Assembly: GCF_021462265.1 (NCBI RefSeq)
Contig: NZ_JAJONF010000012.1
Location: 124,001-188,000, forward strand
Direction of reading: 5' to 3'
Length of the DNA stretch: 64,000 nucleotides
DNA from: Streptomyces shenzhenensis
GTDB lineage: Bacteria > Actinomycetota > Actinomycetes > Streptomycetales > Streptomycetaceae
A program made the translations under genes and the position numbers. Below, piece after piece: positions 33,078-40,919 of this stretch. Numbering within the stretch: the first letter of the stretch is position 1; each line of letters begins with the position of its first letter. The notes below the pieces were generated by a model. That model was not told the origin of the DNA, did no database searches, and saw only the letters and a list, made by a program, of their open reading frames with translations.

Positions 33078-34277
33078 TCAGCTCTCCGGGGCGTCCCCGA
33101 AGTCCGGGATCTCCAGCCTGGCCCCGCCCTGTCGCGCGGACTCGTGCGCGATGATGCCCGGCAGGGTGTAGCGGGCCGCCACCCAGGCGTTGACCGACGG
33201 CAGGGTGCGCGTGTTGACGGCGGTCACGAAGTCGTCCACCAGGAAGTGGTGACTGCCCTCGTGACCGTTGTGCAGCGCGTCGAACGCCCGGGGCAGCCGC
33301 GCCCGGTCGTGCACCGGCGCCGACCCGGAGGTGAAGGCTGCCCGCAGCTCCGGCGCGATGTGCTGGAGCGACGGGTCGTCAGGGGACATGGTGGGCTTCG
33401 GTTCGAGCAGCTCGCTGATGTCCTTCACGCCGTTCTTGTCCTGCCACAGCGCCACCGTCGCCAGCTGTTCCATGCTCGCCTCGGTGCCGAAGAACCGGAA
33501 GCGGGACTCGCGGATGTGGGAGGGGTAGCCCACCCGCCGGAACTCGTTGGTGCGGAACGAGCCGCCGCCCGCCACCTCGAACAGTGCGGTCGCGTTGGAG
33601 ATGTCGTTGCCGAACTGGCTGACCTCCTTGTCGAAGACGCCGTCGCCCCGGTCGTCCGCCACCCCGATCGCCGAGACGCTCACCGCGTGGGTCTGCCAGG
33701 CGCCGAGCACCCCGCCCACCGCGTGCGTCGGGTAGAGCAGCGGCGGATAGCTGGCGGTCGCCTTCCAGTTCTCGCCGCCGCTGTAGCGGTAGGCGTCGTA
33801 GAAGCCGAGGTCCATGTCGTGGACGTAGTCGCCCTCGGCGTAGAAGAGCCGCCCGAAGGCGCCCTCGGCGATCTGGTTGCGGGCGTGCACGGTCGCCGGG
33901 TTGTACTGGCTGGTCTCGCCCATCATGTACGTCAGCCCGGTCGCCTTGACCGCGTCGATGATCGCGGCGATCTCCTCCGTCGTGATCGCCATGGGGACCG
34001 CCGAGTACACGTGCTTGCCCGCGTTCAGGCCCTGCAGGACCAGCGGGCCGTGCGTCCATCGCTGGGTGAAGATCGCGACCGCGTCGACACCGGACTCCAG
34101 CATGGCCTCGTACGACGGGAAGGTGCCCGCCAGTTCCTGGGCGGCGGCGAGTTTCTCCGCCCGTTCGGGCAGCAGGTCGGTGACGTACACGTCGCCGACG
34201 CCGGGATGGGCCTTGAACAGCGTGGCGAACTGGCCGGAGAACTGTCCGGCGCCGACGATGCCGAGAGAGAAAGTCAT
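33078..34277 (-). CDS. Gfo/Idh/MocA-family oxidoreductase
   Basis: A 399-residue NAD(P)-dependent oxidoreductase. The N-terminal Rossmann motif GIVGAGQFSGQFA (residues 6-18) and the central AGKHVYSAVPMAIT (a variant of the usual EKP motif) place it in the Gfo/Idh/MocA group, acting on sugars, inositols or their derivatives. The C-terminal domain includes TASYPPLLYPTHAVGGVLG. It is divergent from a ROK regulator with 142 bp between the starts. ROK proteins sense sugars, so this pair probably forms a small sugar-responsive unit. Confidence 0.9.
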   Translation of the reverse strand: MTFSLGIVGAGQFSGQFATLFKAHPGVGDVYVTDLLPERAEKLAAAQELAGTFPSYEAMLESGVDAVAIFTQRWTHGPLVLQGLNAGKHVYSAVPMAITTEEIAAIIDAVKATGLTYMMGETSQYNPATVHARNQIAEGAFGRLFYAEGDYVHDMDLGFYDAYRYSGGENWKATASYPPLLYPTHAVGGVLGAWQTHAVSVSAIGVADDRGDGVFDKEVSQFGNDISNATALFEVAGGGSFRTNEFRRVGYPSHIRESRFRFFGTEASMEQLATVALWQDKNGVKDISELLEPKPTMSPDDPSLQHIAPELRAAFTSGSAPVHDRARLPRAFDALHNGHEGSHHFLVDDFVTAVNTRTLPSVNAWVAARYTLPGIIAHESARQGGARLEIPDFGDAPES

Positions 34278-34419
34278 GGGGGTTACTTTTGTCGCGGAAG
34301 AATCTCGCCGTCAAGGGGCGGAGGGAAGTCGGAAAGTTGCGGGGAGGGGCGCTTATGCGGCACACCCGGCGCACAGTAGGGTGGCCTGGTTGCTTCAGTT
34401 CCGGAAGAAAAGGGATGCC

Positions 34420-35568
34420 GTGACCGACTGGCTGCCACTCAGCCCCGCGGAGCGCTCCGTGGCGATCGAGGTGCTCGTCCACGGTCCGCTGTCGCGCACC
34501 GAACTGGCCCGCCGGCTGAGCCTCTCCCAGGGCAGCCTCACCCGCCTCACCAAGCCGCTCATCGAGTCCGGCCTGCTCGTCGAGGCGCCCTGGGCCGGCG
34601 CCCCGGGGGAGGCGCGCCAGGGCCGTCCCTCGCAGCCGCTCGACGTGGTCGCCGAGTCCCGGTCCTTCCTCGGCTTCAAGATCACCGATGAGATGGTCTA
34701 CGGCGTCGTCACCAGCCTCAGGAGCGACATCGTCGCCCGCCTCGACCGGCCCCTGACCGGCCATGACCCCGAGTACGTCGCCGACCTGCTGGCCTGCATG
34801 ACCGCCGAGCTCACCGGCCGCCACCCCGCGGTCGCGGGCATCGGCATCGGTGTCGGCGGGTTCGTGCGCGAGCACGCGGTGGTCGGCGAGTCGCCCTACC
34901 TGCGCTGGCGTGAGGTCCCGCTGGCCGAACTGGTCGGGGAGCGCACCGGGCTGCCGGTCGTCGTGGAGAACGACGTGGCCGCCCTGGTCGAGGCCGAGAC
35001 CTGGTTCGGCGCCGGCCGCGGACTCGACCGCTTCGTCGTGCTCACCATCGGCGCCGGCATCGGCTACGGACTGGTGCTCGGCGGCAGACGGGTCCCGTAC
35101 GCCGAGGAGGACCGCGGCTTCGGACTGCACTGGATCATCGACCCGCTGGGCCCGCTGACCCCGCAGGGCGAGCGCGGCAGCGCCGTGTCGTTGCTGACCA
35201 TCCCCAGCATCCGCTACCAGGTCCGGGCCGCCACCGGCCGTGACGCGTCGTACGAGGAGATCCTGGCCGGTGCCGCCGCGGGCGAGCCGATGGCCGCGCG
35301 GGTGATCGGCGAGGCCGGCCGGGCGCTGGGCACGCTGCTCGCGCAGATCGCCAACTTCGCCATGCCGCAGAAGATCCTGCTGGCCGGGGAGGGGGTCGGT
35401 CTGATGGAGGTGGCCGGCGACACGGTGCGGGAGACCGTCCGCGCCCACCGGCATCCGCTCGCCGCCCCGATCGGCCTGGAGACCAAGGTCTCCGACTTCC
35501 ACGACTGGGCACGGGGCGCCGCCGTACTGGCCATCCAGGTCCTGGTGCTCGGCGGGGCCGGCGGCTGA
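34420..35568 (+). CDS. ROK-family transcriptional regulator
   Basis: A 382-residue ROK protein with an N-terminal winged helix (residues 8-70: VAIEVLVHGPLSRTELARRLSLS, then TRLTKPLIESGLLVE). The C-terminal sugar-kinase-like domain contains GIGIGVGGFV, VVENDVAALVEAE and IGAGIGYGLVLGG. The zinc-binding CxCGxxGC motif of many ROK members is not seen, so it likely acts only as a regulator. The GTG start follows an AAAAGGGA ribosome binding site; in-frame upstream starts exist (for example GTG 34381). It probably controls the divergent Gfo/Idh gene. Confidence 0.88.
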   Translation: MTDWLPLSPAERSVAIEVLVHGPLSRTELARRLSLSQGSLTRLTKPLIESGLLVEAPWAGAPGEARQGRPSQPLDVVAESRSFLGFKITDEMVYGVVTSLRSDIVARLDRPLTGHDPEYVADLLACMTAELTGRHPAVAGIGIGVGGFVREHAVVGESPYLRWREVPLAELVGERTGLPVVVENDVAALVEAETWFGAGRGLDRFVVLTIGAGIGYGLVLGGRRVPYAEEDRGFGLHWIIDPLGPLTPQGERGSAVSLLTIPSIRYQVRAATGRDASYEEILAGAAAGEPMAARVIGEAGRALGTLLAQIANFAMPQKILLAGEGVGLMEVAGDTVRETVRAHRHPLAAPIGLETKVSDFHDWARGAAVLAIQVLVLGGAGG

Positions 35569-35721
35569 ACCGCCGTTTCCGCCCGTGCGCCGGCCGCGGG
35601 GCCGCGACGAACTCCCGCCCGTTGTTGACATATTGACGTGACGAGTAACACGGTCCGGTATGTCCGTATCAGTCGTACTTACTCACGGCGCCTTCACGCC
35701 GACCGGCATATGCTTCACACC

Positions 35722-35877
35722 ATGTCCACCACTGTTGAAGCCGTCACCGAGCGATCGGCCGACGAGGTCAACGAGGAGATCCGGGCCCTGTGGCTCCGGT
35801 CGGGCGGGACACTGAGCACCGAGCAGCGCGAGGAGTACCGGCGGCTCGTCCTCGAATGGGCGGCGGCGACCCCGTAG
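35722..35877 (+). CDS. Small acidic hypothetical protein
   Basis: A 51-residue acidic helical protein (STTVEAVTERSADEVNEEIRALW... EQREEYRRLVLEWAAATP). The ATG at 35722 is preferred because the sequence upstream is basic and not conserved-looking; ATG 35710 and a GTG at 35638 are in-frame alternatives. I recognise it only as the kind of very short conserved streptomycete protein with no assigned role. A TTGACA (35625-35630) lies about 95 bp upstream and may be part of its promoter. Confidence 0.6.
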   Translation: MSTTVEAVTERSADEVNEEIRALWLRSGGTLSTEQREEYRRLVLEWAAATP

Positions 35878-35908
35878 CAGCCGGACCAGGCGGCCCGACC
35901 GCCCGCCT

Positions 35909-35934
35909 CGGGCACCCGCACCGACGGGTGCCCG
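35909..35934. terminator. 10-bp bidirectional hairpin
   Basis: CGGGCACCCG (35909-35918) and CGGGTGCCCG (35925-35934) form a perfect stem with a 6-nt loop between the converging small protein and serine protease genes. Confidence 0.75.
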
Positions 35935-35969
35935 GCCGGTAGACCTCGGAGGCCTCTGCCGGCTCTTCG

Positions 35970-37346
35970 TCAGCCCCAAGTCGCCGAGTAGTAGCGCTGA
36001 TACGCCTTGCGGTCCTGTTCCGCGCGGAAGTAGCGCGCCCCCACCAGCGCGATCAGACTGCCCCCGATCACCAGCAGACCCGGACCGACGTTGCGGGTGT
36101 CCGTGAGCCGGGCGACCAGACCGGGGTCGTCCCCGGTGACCGGCGCCGTCGACCCCGGCGAGGCCGCGCTCGGCGCGATGGCGCTGTGGTTGGCCGACGC
36201 GGACGGCGCCGGCGCGGCACTCTGCCCCCCGGTCGCGGCCTGCTTCGTCACGATCAGCTGGACGTTCAGCGCCGCCATCGCCCGCGTCACCGGCTGGAAG
36301 AACGTCACCCCGCCCGTGGTGCAGTCACCGCTGCCGCCCGAGGTCATCCCCAGCGCGACGCCCTCCGAGAACAACGGGCCGCCGCTGTCACCCGGTTCGG
36401 CGCACACGTTGGTCTGGATGAGCCCGGTGACCGTGCCCTCGGGGTAGTTGACGGTCGCGTTGAGCGCGGTCACCGTGCCGTCGTGCAGCCCGCTGGTGGA
36501 GCCGCTGCGGAACACCTTCTGCCCCACCGTCGGATCGGCCGCCCCCGTGATCCGCACGCCCTGGCCGTTGCCGATCGCGACCACGTCCGCGTTGTCACCG
36601 GCCTTCCCGGACGCGTACTGGATCAGCGAGAAGTCGTTGCCCGGGAACTGCGTGTTGATCGTGGTGCCCAGCTGCTGGTTGCCCTGGCTGTCGTCGAACC
36701 AGATGGTGTTGGCGGGACCGCAGTGACCGGCGGTGAGGATGAAGTCGGTCTGCCCGTTGGTCACGTTGAACCCCGCCGAACAGCGGCCGCCCGTGGACAG
36801 GATCGGCTGCGCCCCGTTCAGCCGGGTGGTGAACTTCCCCTCGGTGCGCTGCATCTGCACGAAACCGCCGATGCCCGTGGCGACCCGGCTCAGGTCCGAC
36901 CAGTCGGAGGCGGACACCGTGCTGTCGGCCTCCACCATCACCCGGTTGGTCTTGTAGTCCACCGCCCACGCGGTGCCGGCCACCCGCGGCGCGGCCTTCA
37001 GCGTGGCGGTGGCCGCCTTCAGCTCGTTCATGCTGTGCGACACCATCTTGGGCACGGCGCCCGCCTGCTTCACCGTCGCCGCGGCCTGCTCGTCGGTGAC
37101 CGCGACCACCGGCCTGCCGTCGGCGCCGATCCAGCTGCCTGCCGTACGGGCCGTGCCCAGCTTCGCCACCAGCGCGGCCCCGGAGCCCCCGGCCTCGGTC
37201 GCGGAGCCGGAGCTGAACGGAACGGCGGACGTGCCGGGAGTCTCGCTCGCCATGGCCGTGGTGACCATCGCGCCTCCCAGAAGGAGTCCGCCGACCGCCG
37301 CCAGCTGCGTCCCCCGCCGGACGACCCGTCGTCGTGCGTGCCTCAT
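35970..37346 (-). CDS. Membrane-anchored S1-family serine protease
   Basis: A 458-residue exported trypsin-like protease. A signal peptide with a basic start (RHARRRVVRRGTQLAAVGGLLLGG) is followed by a prosegment-like region (about 60-175). The catalytic domain has His in LTAGHCG, Asp in NDFSLIQYAS and Ser in EPGDSGGPLF, so it is active-looking and resembles streptogrisins. A Ser/Pro/Ala-rich linker leads to a C-terminal membrane helix (GPGLLVIGGSLIALVGARYF) and a short cytoplasmic tail, which streptogrisins lack. The enzyme should therefore stay tethered outside the cell membrane. The ATG at 37346 follows a GGGAG ribosome binding site and removes a spurious N-terminal extension. Confidence 0.9.
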   Translation of the reverse strand: MRHARRRVVRRGTQLAAVGGLLLGGAMVTTAMASETPGTSAVPFSSGSATEAGGSGAALVAKLGTARTAGSWIGADGRPVVAVTDEQAAATVKQAGAVPKMVSHSMNELKAATATLKAAPRVAGTAWAVDYKTNRVMVEADSTVSASDWSDLSRVATGIGGFVQMQRTEGKFTTRLNGAQPILSTGGRCSAGFNVTNGQTDFILTAGHCGPANTIWFDDSQGNQQLGTTINTQFPGNDFSLIQYASGKAGDNADVVAIGNGQGVRITGAADPTVGQKVFRSGSTSGLHDGTVTALNATVNYPEGTVTGLIQTNVCAEPGDSGGPLFSEGVALGMTSGGSGDCTTGGVTFFQPVTRAMAALNVQLIVTKQAATGGQSAAPAPSASANHSAIAPSAASPGSTAPVTGDDPGLVARLTDTRNVGPGLLVIGGSLIALVGARYFRAEQDRKAYQRYYSATWG

Positions 37347-37536
37347 CCATGGCTCCCGAACCCCGAACGCGCGGTGCCTGCACCGCGGGGCCCTCCGGTC
37401 GTCGAGCGCCCTGCTACCCATACGCGGGCGGCCTCCAGGGCGTTCACGGCGACGTTGATCTTTACGATCCCGTGGCAGTGCGGCACGGCCGTACGCCTCG
37501 TTCCCCGGGCTGCCGGTGGCCGCCTATCTTGAGCCC

Positions 37537-38709
37537 ATGACCAGCATCCCGCCGGAGAATCCGGGCGAACCGAACCCGTTGCGCGCCCTCACCCTCGACC
37601 GGCTGCGACGTCGTACCAGCATGAAATGGCGCACCTACCCCGAGGACGTGCTCCCGGTGTGGGTGGCCGAGATGGACGTGCCGCTCGCCGCTCCGGTCGT
37701 CCGCGCGGTCACCGACGCGATGGAGCTCGGCGACACCGGCTACCCGGCCGGCACCGCCTACGCCGAGGCGCTCGCCGCGTTCGCCGCGAAACGCTGGGGC
37801 TGGGACGGGCTCGACGCGGGCCGCACCGCGATCGTCCCCGACGTGATGCTCGGCGTCGTCGAAATGCTGAGACTGGTCACCGGGCTCGGCGACCCGGTGG
37901 TCGTCAACTCGCCGGTGTACCCGCCGTTCTACCAGTTCCTCGCGCACATGGACCGGCGGGTGGTCCAGGCCCCGCTCGGCGCCGGCGGACGGATCGACCT
38001 CGGCGTCCTGGAGGCGGCGTTTCGCGGGCTGGGCGGCGGGCGGGCCGGCTATCTGCTGTGCAGCCCCCACAACCCGACCGGCACCGTCCACACCGCCGCC
38101 GAACTCACCGCCGTCACCACCCTCGCCGAGCGGTACGGCGTCCGGGTCGTCGCCGACGAGATCCACGCCCCGCTCACCGCCCGGGGCGTCGCCTTCGTGC
38201 CCTACCTGAGCGTGCCCGGCGCCGAGCGCGGGCTGTCCCTGATGTCGGCGTCCAAGGCCTGGAACCTCGCGGGCCTCAAGGCCGCGCTCGCCGTCGCCGG
38301 ACCCGGTGCCGCCGCCGACCTCGCCCGGCTGCCGGAGGAGGTGAGCCACGGCCCGAGCCATGTCGGTGTCATCGCCCACACGGCGGCCCTCACCGACGGC
38401 ATCCCCTGGCTGGACGCCCTGCTCGCGGGCCTCGACGAGAACCGGCGCCTGCTCGCCGCCCTGCTCGACCGTCACCTGCCCGGGATCCGGTACCGGCCCG
38501 CCGAGGCCACCTACCTCGCCTGGCTCGACTGCCGCGCCCTCGGCCTCGGCGACGACCCGGCCAAGGCCTTCCTCGACCGCGGCCGGGTCGCCGTGAACTC
38601 CGGCCTCCCCTTCGGCACCGGCGGCGCCGGGCACGTACGGTTCAACCTCGCCACCTCTCCCGAGGTGATCACGGAGGCGGTACGGCGGATGGCGGCGGCG
38701 CTCGGGTGA
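37537..38709 (+). CDS. MalY/PatB-family PLP-dependent C-S lyase or aminotransferase
   Basis: A 390-residue fold-type I PLP enzyme. VLPVWVAEMDVPLAAPV at the N-terminus is the MalY/PatB signature. YLLCSPHNPTGTVH, VADEIHAPL and the PLP lysine in SASKAWNLAGLK follow. Members cleave cystathionine and related thioethers, releasing homocysteine or thiols; aminotransferase activity is an alternative. It is cytoplasmic. The ATG start follows the serine protease gene across a 190-bp divergent promoter region with no evident operator. Confidence 0.9.
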   Translation: MTSIPPENPGEPNPLRALTLDRLRRRTSMKWRTYPEDVLPVWVAEMDVPLAAPVVRAVTDAMELGDTGYPAGTAYAEALAAFAAKRWGWDGLDAGRTAIVPDVMLGVVEMLRLVTGLGDPVVVNSPVYPPFYQFLAHMDRRVVQAPLGAGGRIDLGVLEAAFRGLGGGRAGYLLCSPHNPTGTVHTAAELTAVTTLAERYGVRVVADEIHAPLTARGVAFVPYLSVPGAERGLSLMSASKAWNLAGLKAALAVAGPGAAADLARLPEEVSHGPSHVGVIAHTAALTDGIPWLDALLAGLDENRRLLAALLDRHLPGIRYRPAEATYLAWLDCRALGLGDDPAKAFLDRGRVAVNSGLPFGTGGAGHVRFNLATSPEVITEAVRRMAAALG

Positions 38710-38850
38710 GGCGTGACGCCCCGCTGACAAGGCCGAACCGCGCGGGGAAGCCGGTGAGTTCCGGGCGGCTGTCTCTCGGCCCGCCGGCCCGGCGACGCGT
38801 ACGGTTCGCACGGAGGTACCTTGCCCTGCTCGACCGGAACCGGGCCGCCT

Positions 38851-38899
38851 GGGCCTGTTGCGAAAGTCGCGCGGCAGACGGCACTTTCGCAACAGGCCC
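38851..38899. repeat. 49-bp perfect inverted repeat (MITE- or IS-end-like)
   Basis: GGGCCTGTTGCGAAAGT (38851-38867) and its exact reverse complement (38883-38899) flank a 15-nt centre. The outer GGGCCTGTTGC resembles terminal repeats of some streptomycete IS5-type elements. It could be a tiny non-autonomous element, paired IS ends after internal loss, or a strong hairpin in the leader of the PPOX gene 12 bp downstream. Confidence 0.7.
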
Positions 38900-38911
38900 T
38901 AGACTCCCGGC

Positions 38912-39307
38912 ATGGACGACACCACCGGGACGGCCCTGGACCGGCTCGGCGCCGGCAAGTACCTGCTGGTCACCAGCTACCGCAAGGACGGCGCCCCCGT
39001 CCCCACCCCGGTCTGGGTGGTGCGGGACGGGGACACGCTCGGCGTCTGGACGGCCGCCGACACCTGGAAGGTCAAGCGCATCCGCCGCCGCGCCGACGTC
39101 AAGGTGGGACCCTGCGACCTGCGCGGCCGCCCGACCGGCGACCCGGTCCCGGCCACCGCCGAGATCGCCGACGCGGCCACCACCACCCGCTACCGCAACC
39201 TCATCGCCCGCAAGTACGGCCTCACCGGCCGCCTCACCCTCCTCGGCAGCAGGCTGCGCCGCGGCCTGGACGGCAGCGTCGGCATCAGGATCACGCTGAC
39301 GCCGTGA
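38912..39307 (+). CDS. PPOX-class (F420-type) flavin/deazaflavin oxidoreductase
   Basis: A 131-residue split-barrel protein (LDRLGAGKYLLVTSYRKDG, then VPTPVWVVRDGDTLGVWT and KVKRIRRRADVKVGPCDLRG). It matches the PPOX class of F420-dependent enzymes common in actinobacteria. The cofactor is inferred, and FMN is possible. It begins 12 bp after a perfect 49-bp inverted repeat, and its stop codon is embedded in an 8-bp tandem repeat array, so both ends of the gene are bounded by repeats. Confidence 0.85.
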   Translation: MDDTTGTALDRLGAGKYLLVTSYRKDGAPVPTPVWVVRDGDTLGVWTAADTWKVKRIRRRADVKVGPCDLRGRPTGDPVPATAEIADAATTTRYRNLIARKYGLTGRLTLLGSRLRRGLDGSVGIRITLTP

Positions 39308-39368
39308 CGCCGTGACGCCGTGACGCCGTGACGCCGTGACGCCGTGACGCCGTGACGCCGTGACGCCG
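39297..39368. repeat. Nine tandem TGACGCCG octamers across a stop codon
   Basis: Nine perfect copies of TGACGCCG. The second copy supplies the TGA stop of the PPOX gene. Because the unit is 8 nt and contains TGA, the array closes all three rightward frames. Confidence 0.92.
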
Positions 39369-39402
39369 TGGTGCTCTGATGACTCGACGCCTTGAGGATG
39401 CC

Positions 39403-39449
39403 GCGCCCCGCGCTCTGGGGAGGCCCGGCCTCCCCAGAGCGCGGGGCGC
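39403..39449. terminator. 22-bp perfect hairpin
   Basis: 39403-39424 and 39428-39449 are exact reverse complements with a 3-nt loop. It lies between the rightward PPOX gene and the stop codon of the leftward oxidoreductase remnant (before TnpB insertion), so it probably served as their shared terminator. Confidence 0.75.
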
Positions 39450-39634
39450 TACCGGGATTCATTCGCAGTGCTCCGGCCTTCAGGCCGGGGGTGAGGCGAA
39501 TCTCGTGGTGGCGACGCGGAGCGTCGCGGTGTTGTCCCGGCGGAGCCGGGCAGTGCAGGACCTGGAACTCAGGTGACATCTCGCACGTATGTTCCTGACG
39601 ACAATGGGCGTTCGGTCCCTTTAGCGTGATCGGC

Positions 39635-40858
39635 ATGCAGCTTCGGTACGCGTTCCGGCTCTACCCGGATGCCGGTCAGCGCACGGCGCTGGCCAGGGCG
39701 TTCGGGTGTGCCCGGGTCGTGTACAACGACGCGGTCCGCGCCCGTGAGGACGCCCGTGAGGCCGGGCAGCCGTTCCCGACGGCCGGTCAGCTCTCCAGAA
39801 AGCTGATCACCGAGGCGAAGCGGACGACGGAGCGGTCCTGGCTGGGTGAGGTGTCCGCGGTGGTGCTCCAGCAGTCCCTGCGGGACGCCGAGAAGGCCTA
39901 CCGCAACTTCTTCGCCTCCCTCAGGGGCACCCGCAAGGGACCGAAGGCGGGAGCGCCACGGTTGAAGTCGCGCAAGGATGCCCGGCAGTCGGTCCGGTTC
40001 ACCGCGAACGCCCGCTGGAACATCACCGGTGACGGTCGTCTGAACCTGCCGAAGATCGGCGCGGTGAAGGTGAAGTGGTCCCGCACCCTGTCCGCCGCGC
40101 CGTCCTCGGTCACCGTCGTCAAGGACGCGGCCGGCAGGTATTTCGCCTCCTTCGTGATCGACACCGACCCCGCCGCCGACCGGGCGCGGATGCCCGAGAC
40201 CGACCGCACCGTCGGCATCGATCTCGGCCTCACGCACTTCGCGGTCCTCTCCGACGGCACGAAGATCGACTCCCCGCGTTTTCTGCGGCGCGCGGAGAAG
40301 AAGCTGAAGAAGGCCCAGAAGGACTTGTCGCGCAAGCAGAAGGGATCGAAGAACCGGGCCAAGGCCCGTCTGAAGGTCGCCCGCGCCCATGCCGGGGTCG
40401 CTGACGCGCGGCGTGAGTTCCACCACCGGCTCTCCACGAAGCTGATCTCCGAGAACCAAGGGATCGCCGTGGAGGATCTGTCGGTGGCGGGACTGGCCCG
40501 TACGAAGCTGGCCAAGTCCGTGCACGACGCGGGCTGGGGGGCGTTCATCAGCATGCTGGCATACAAGGCCGAACGGTACGGCCGCACCCTCATCAAGGTC
40601 GGCCGGTTCACACCGACCTCCCAGACCTGCTCCACCTGCGGCGCCGTGGACGGCCCCAAACCCCTGAACGTGAGGGAATGGACCTGCACCGCCTGCGGCA
40701 CCGTCCACGACCGGGACCACAACGCCGCGATCAACGTCAAACAGGCCGCCGGACTGGCGGTATCAGCCTGCGGAGCGCCGGTAAGACCGGGAGCGATCCC
40801 GGCACAGCGCGAAGAAACAGGAAGCCACGGATTCCCGGCCGGAAACCATGCCGCGTAG
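39635..40858 (+). CDS. tnpB: TnpB RNA-guided nuclease
   Basis: A 407-residue TnpB/OrfB protein, the presumed ancestor of Cas12. It opens with YAFRLYPDAGQRTALARAFGCARVVYND. RuvC-I Asp is in TVGIDLGLTHFAVL, RuvC-II Glu in GIAVEDLSVAGL, and RuvC-III Asp in HDRDHNAAINV. The zinc ribbon (CSTCG then CTACG) is intact. All catalytic residues are present, so it is probably active. In known systems TnpB uses an RNA from the element's right end to cut TAM-adjacent empty sites and so preserve the element. The ATG at 39635 begins the conserved N-terminus; a GTG at 39626 is in frame. Confidence 0.93.
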   Translation: MQLRYAFRLYPDAGQRTALARAFGCARVVYNDAVRAREDAREAGQPFPTAGQLSRKLITEAKRTTERSWLGEVSAVVLQQSLRDAEKAYRNFFASLRGTRKGPKAGAPRLKSRKDARQSVRFTANARWNITGDGRLNLPKIGAVKVKWSRTLSAAPSSVTVVKDAAGRYFASFVIDTDPAADRARMPETDRTVGIDLGLTHFAVLSDGTKIDSPRFLRRAEKKLKKAQKDLSRKQKGSKNRAKARLKVARAHAGVADARREFHHRLSTKLISENQGIAVEDLSVAGLARTKLAKSVHDAGWGAFISMLAYKAERYGRTLIKVGRFTPTSQTCSTCGAVDGPKPLNVREWTCTACGTVHDRDHNAAINVKQAAGLAVSACGAPVRPGAIPAQREETGSHGFPAGNHAA

Positions 40859-40919
40859 CGGCACAGCAACCAGTCGAGAAGGCCAGAATCCTCGGGCTTC
40901 AGCCCGAGGAGCAAGTCAA
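40770..40919 (+). ncRNA. Predicted omega RNA (reRNA) scaffold of the TnpB element
   Basis: By analogy with ISDra2, the guide RNA scaffold should cover the 3' end of tnpB and the right end of the element, including the 40889-40910 hairpin. The guide would be the flanking sequence starting GAGGCGTCCAGCACC at 40920. The 5' boundary is a guess. Confidence 0.4.

Larger units (their letters stand above)
39463..40919 (+). mobile_element. TnpB-only IS605/IS1341-type insertion element
   Basis: A 1457-bp element with one gene (tnpB) and no tnpA. Each end has a hairpin with a TTCA loop: CTCCGGCC/GGCCGGGG at the left (39471-39490) and a 9-bp stem at the right (40889-40910). The left end follows TTCAT (39458-39462), a plausible target/TAM. 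The right end finishes in TCAA (40916-40919), as in IS608. Joining the flanks rebuilds a Ser-TGA gene end for the leftward neighbour, which supports these boundaries. There is no target duplication, as expected for this family. It is non-autonomous for transposition unless a TnpA elsewhere acts on it. Confidence 0.8.

Noticed and set aside
39297..39368. CRISPR array
   Set aside because: Contiguous octamers without spacers and no cas genes nearby.
39190..39636. Leftward frame with ASRRHGVT repeats
   Set aside because: Produced by the TGACGCCG octamer array; no ribosome binding site or homology.
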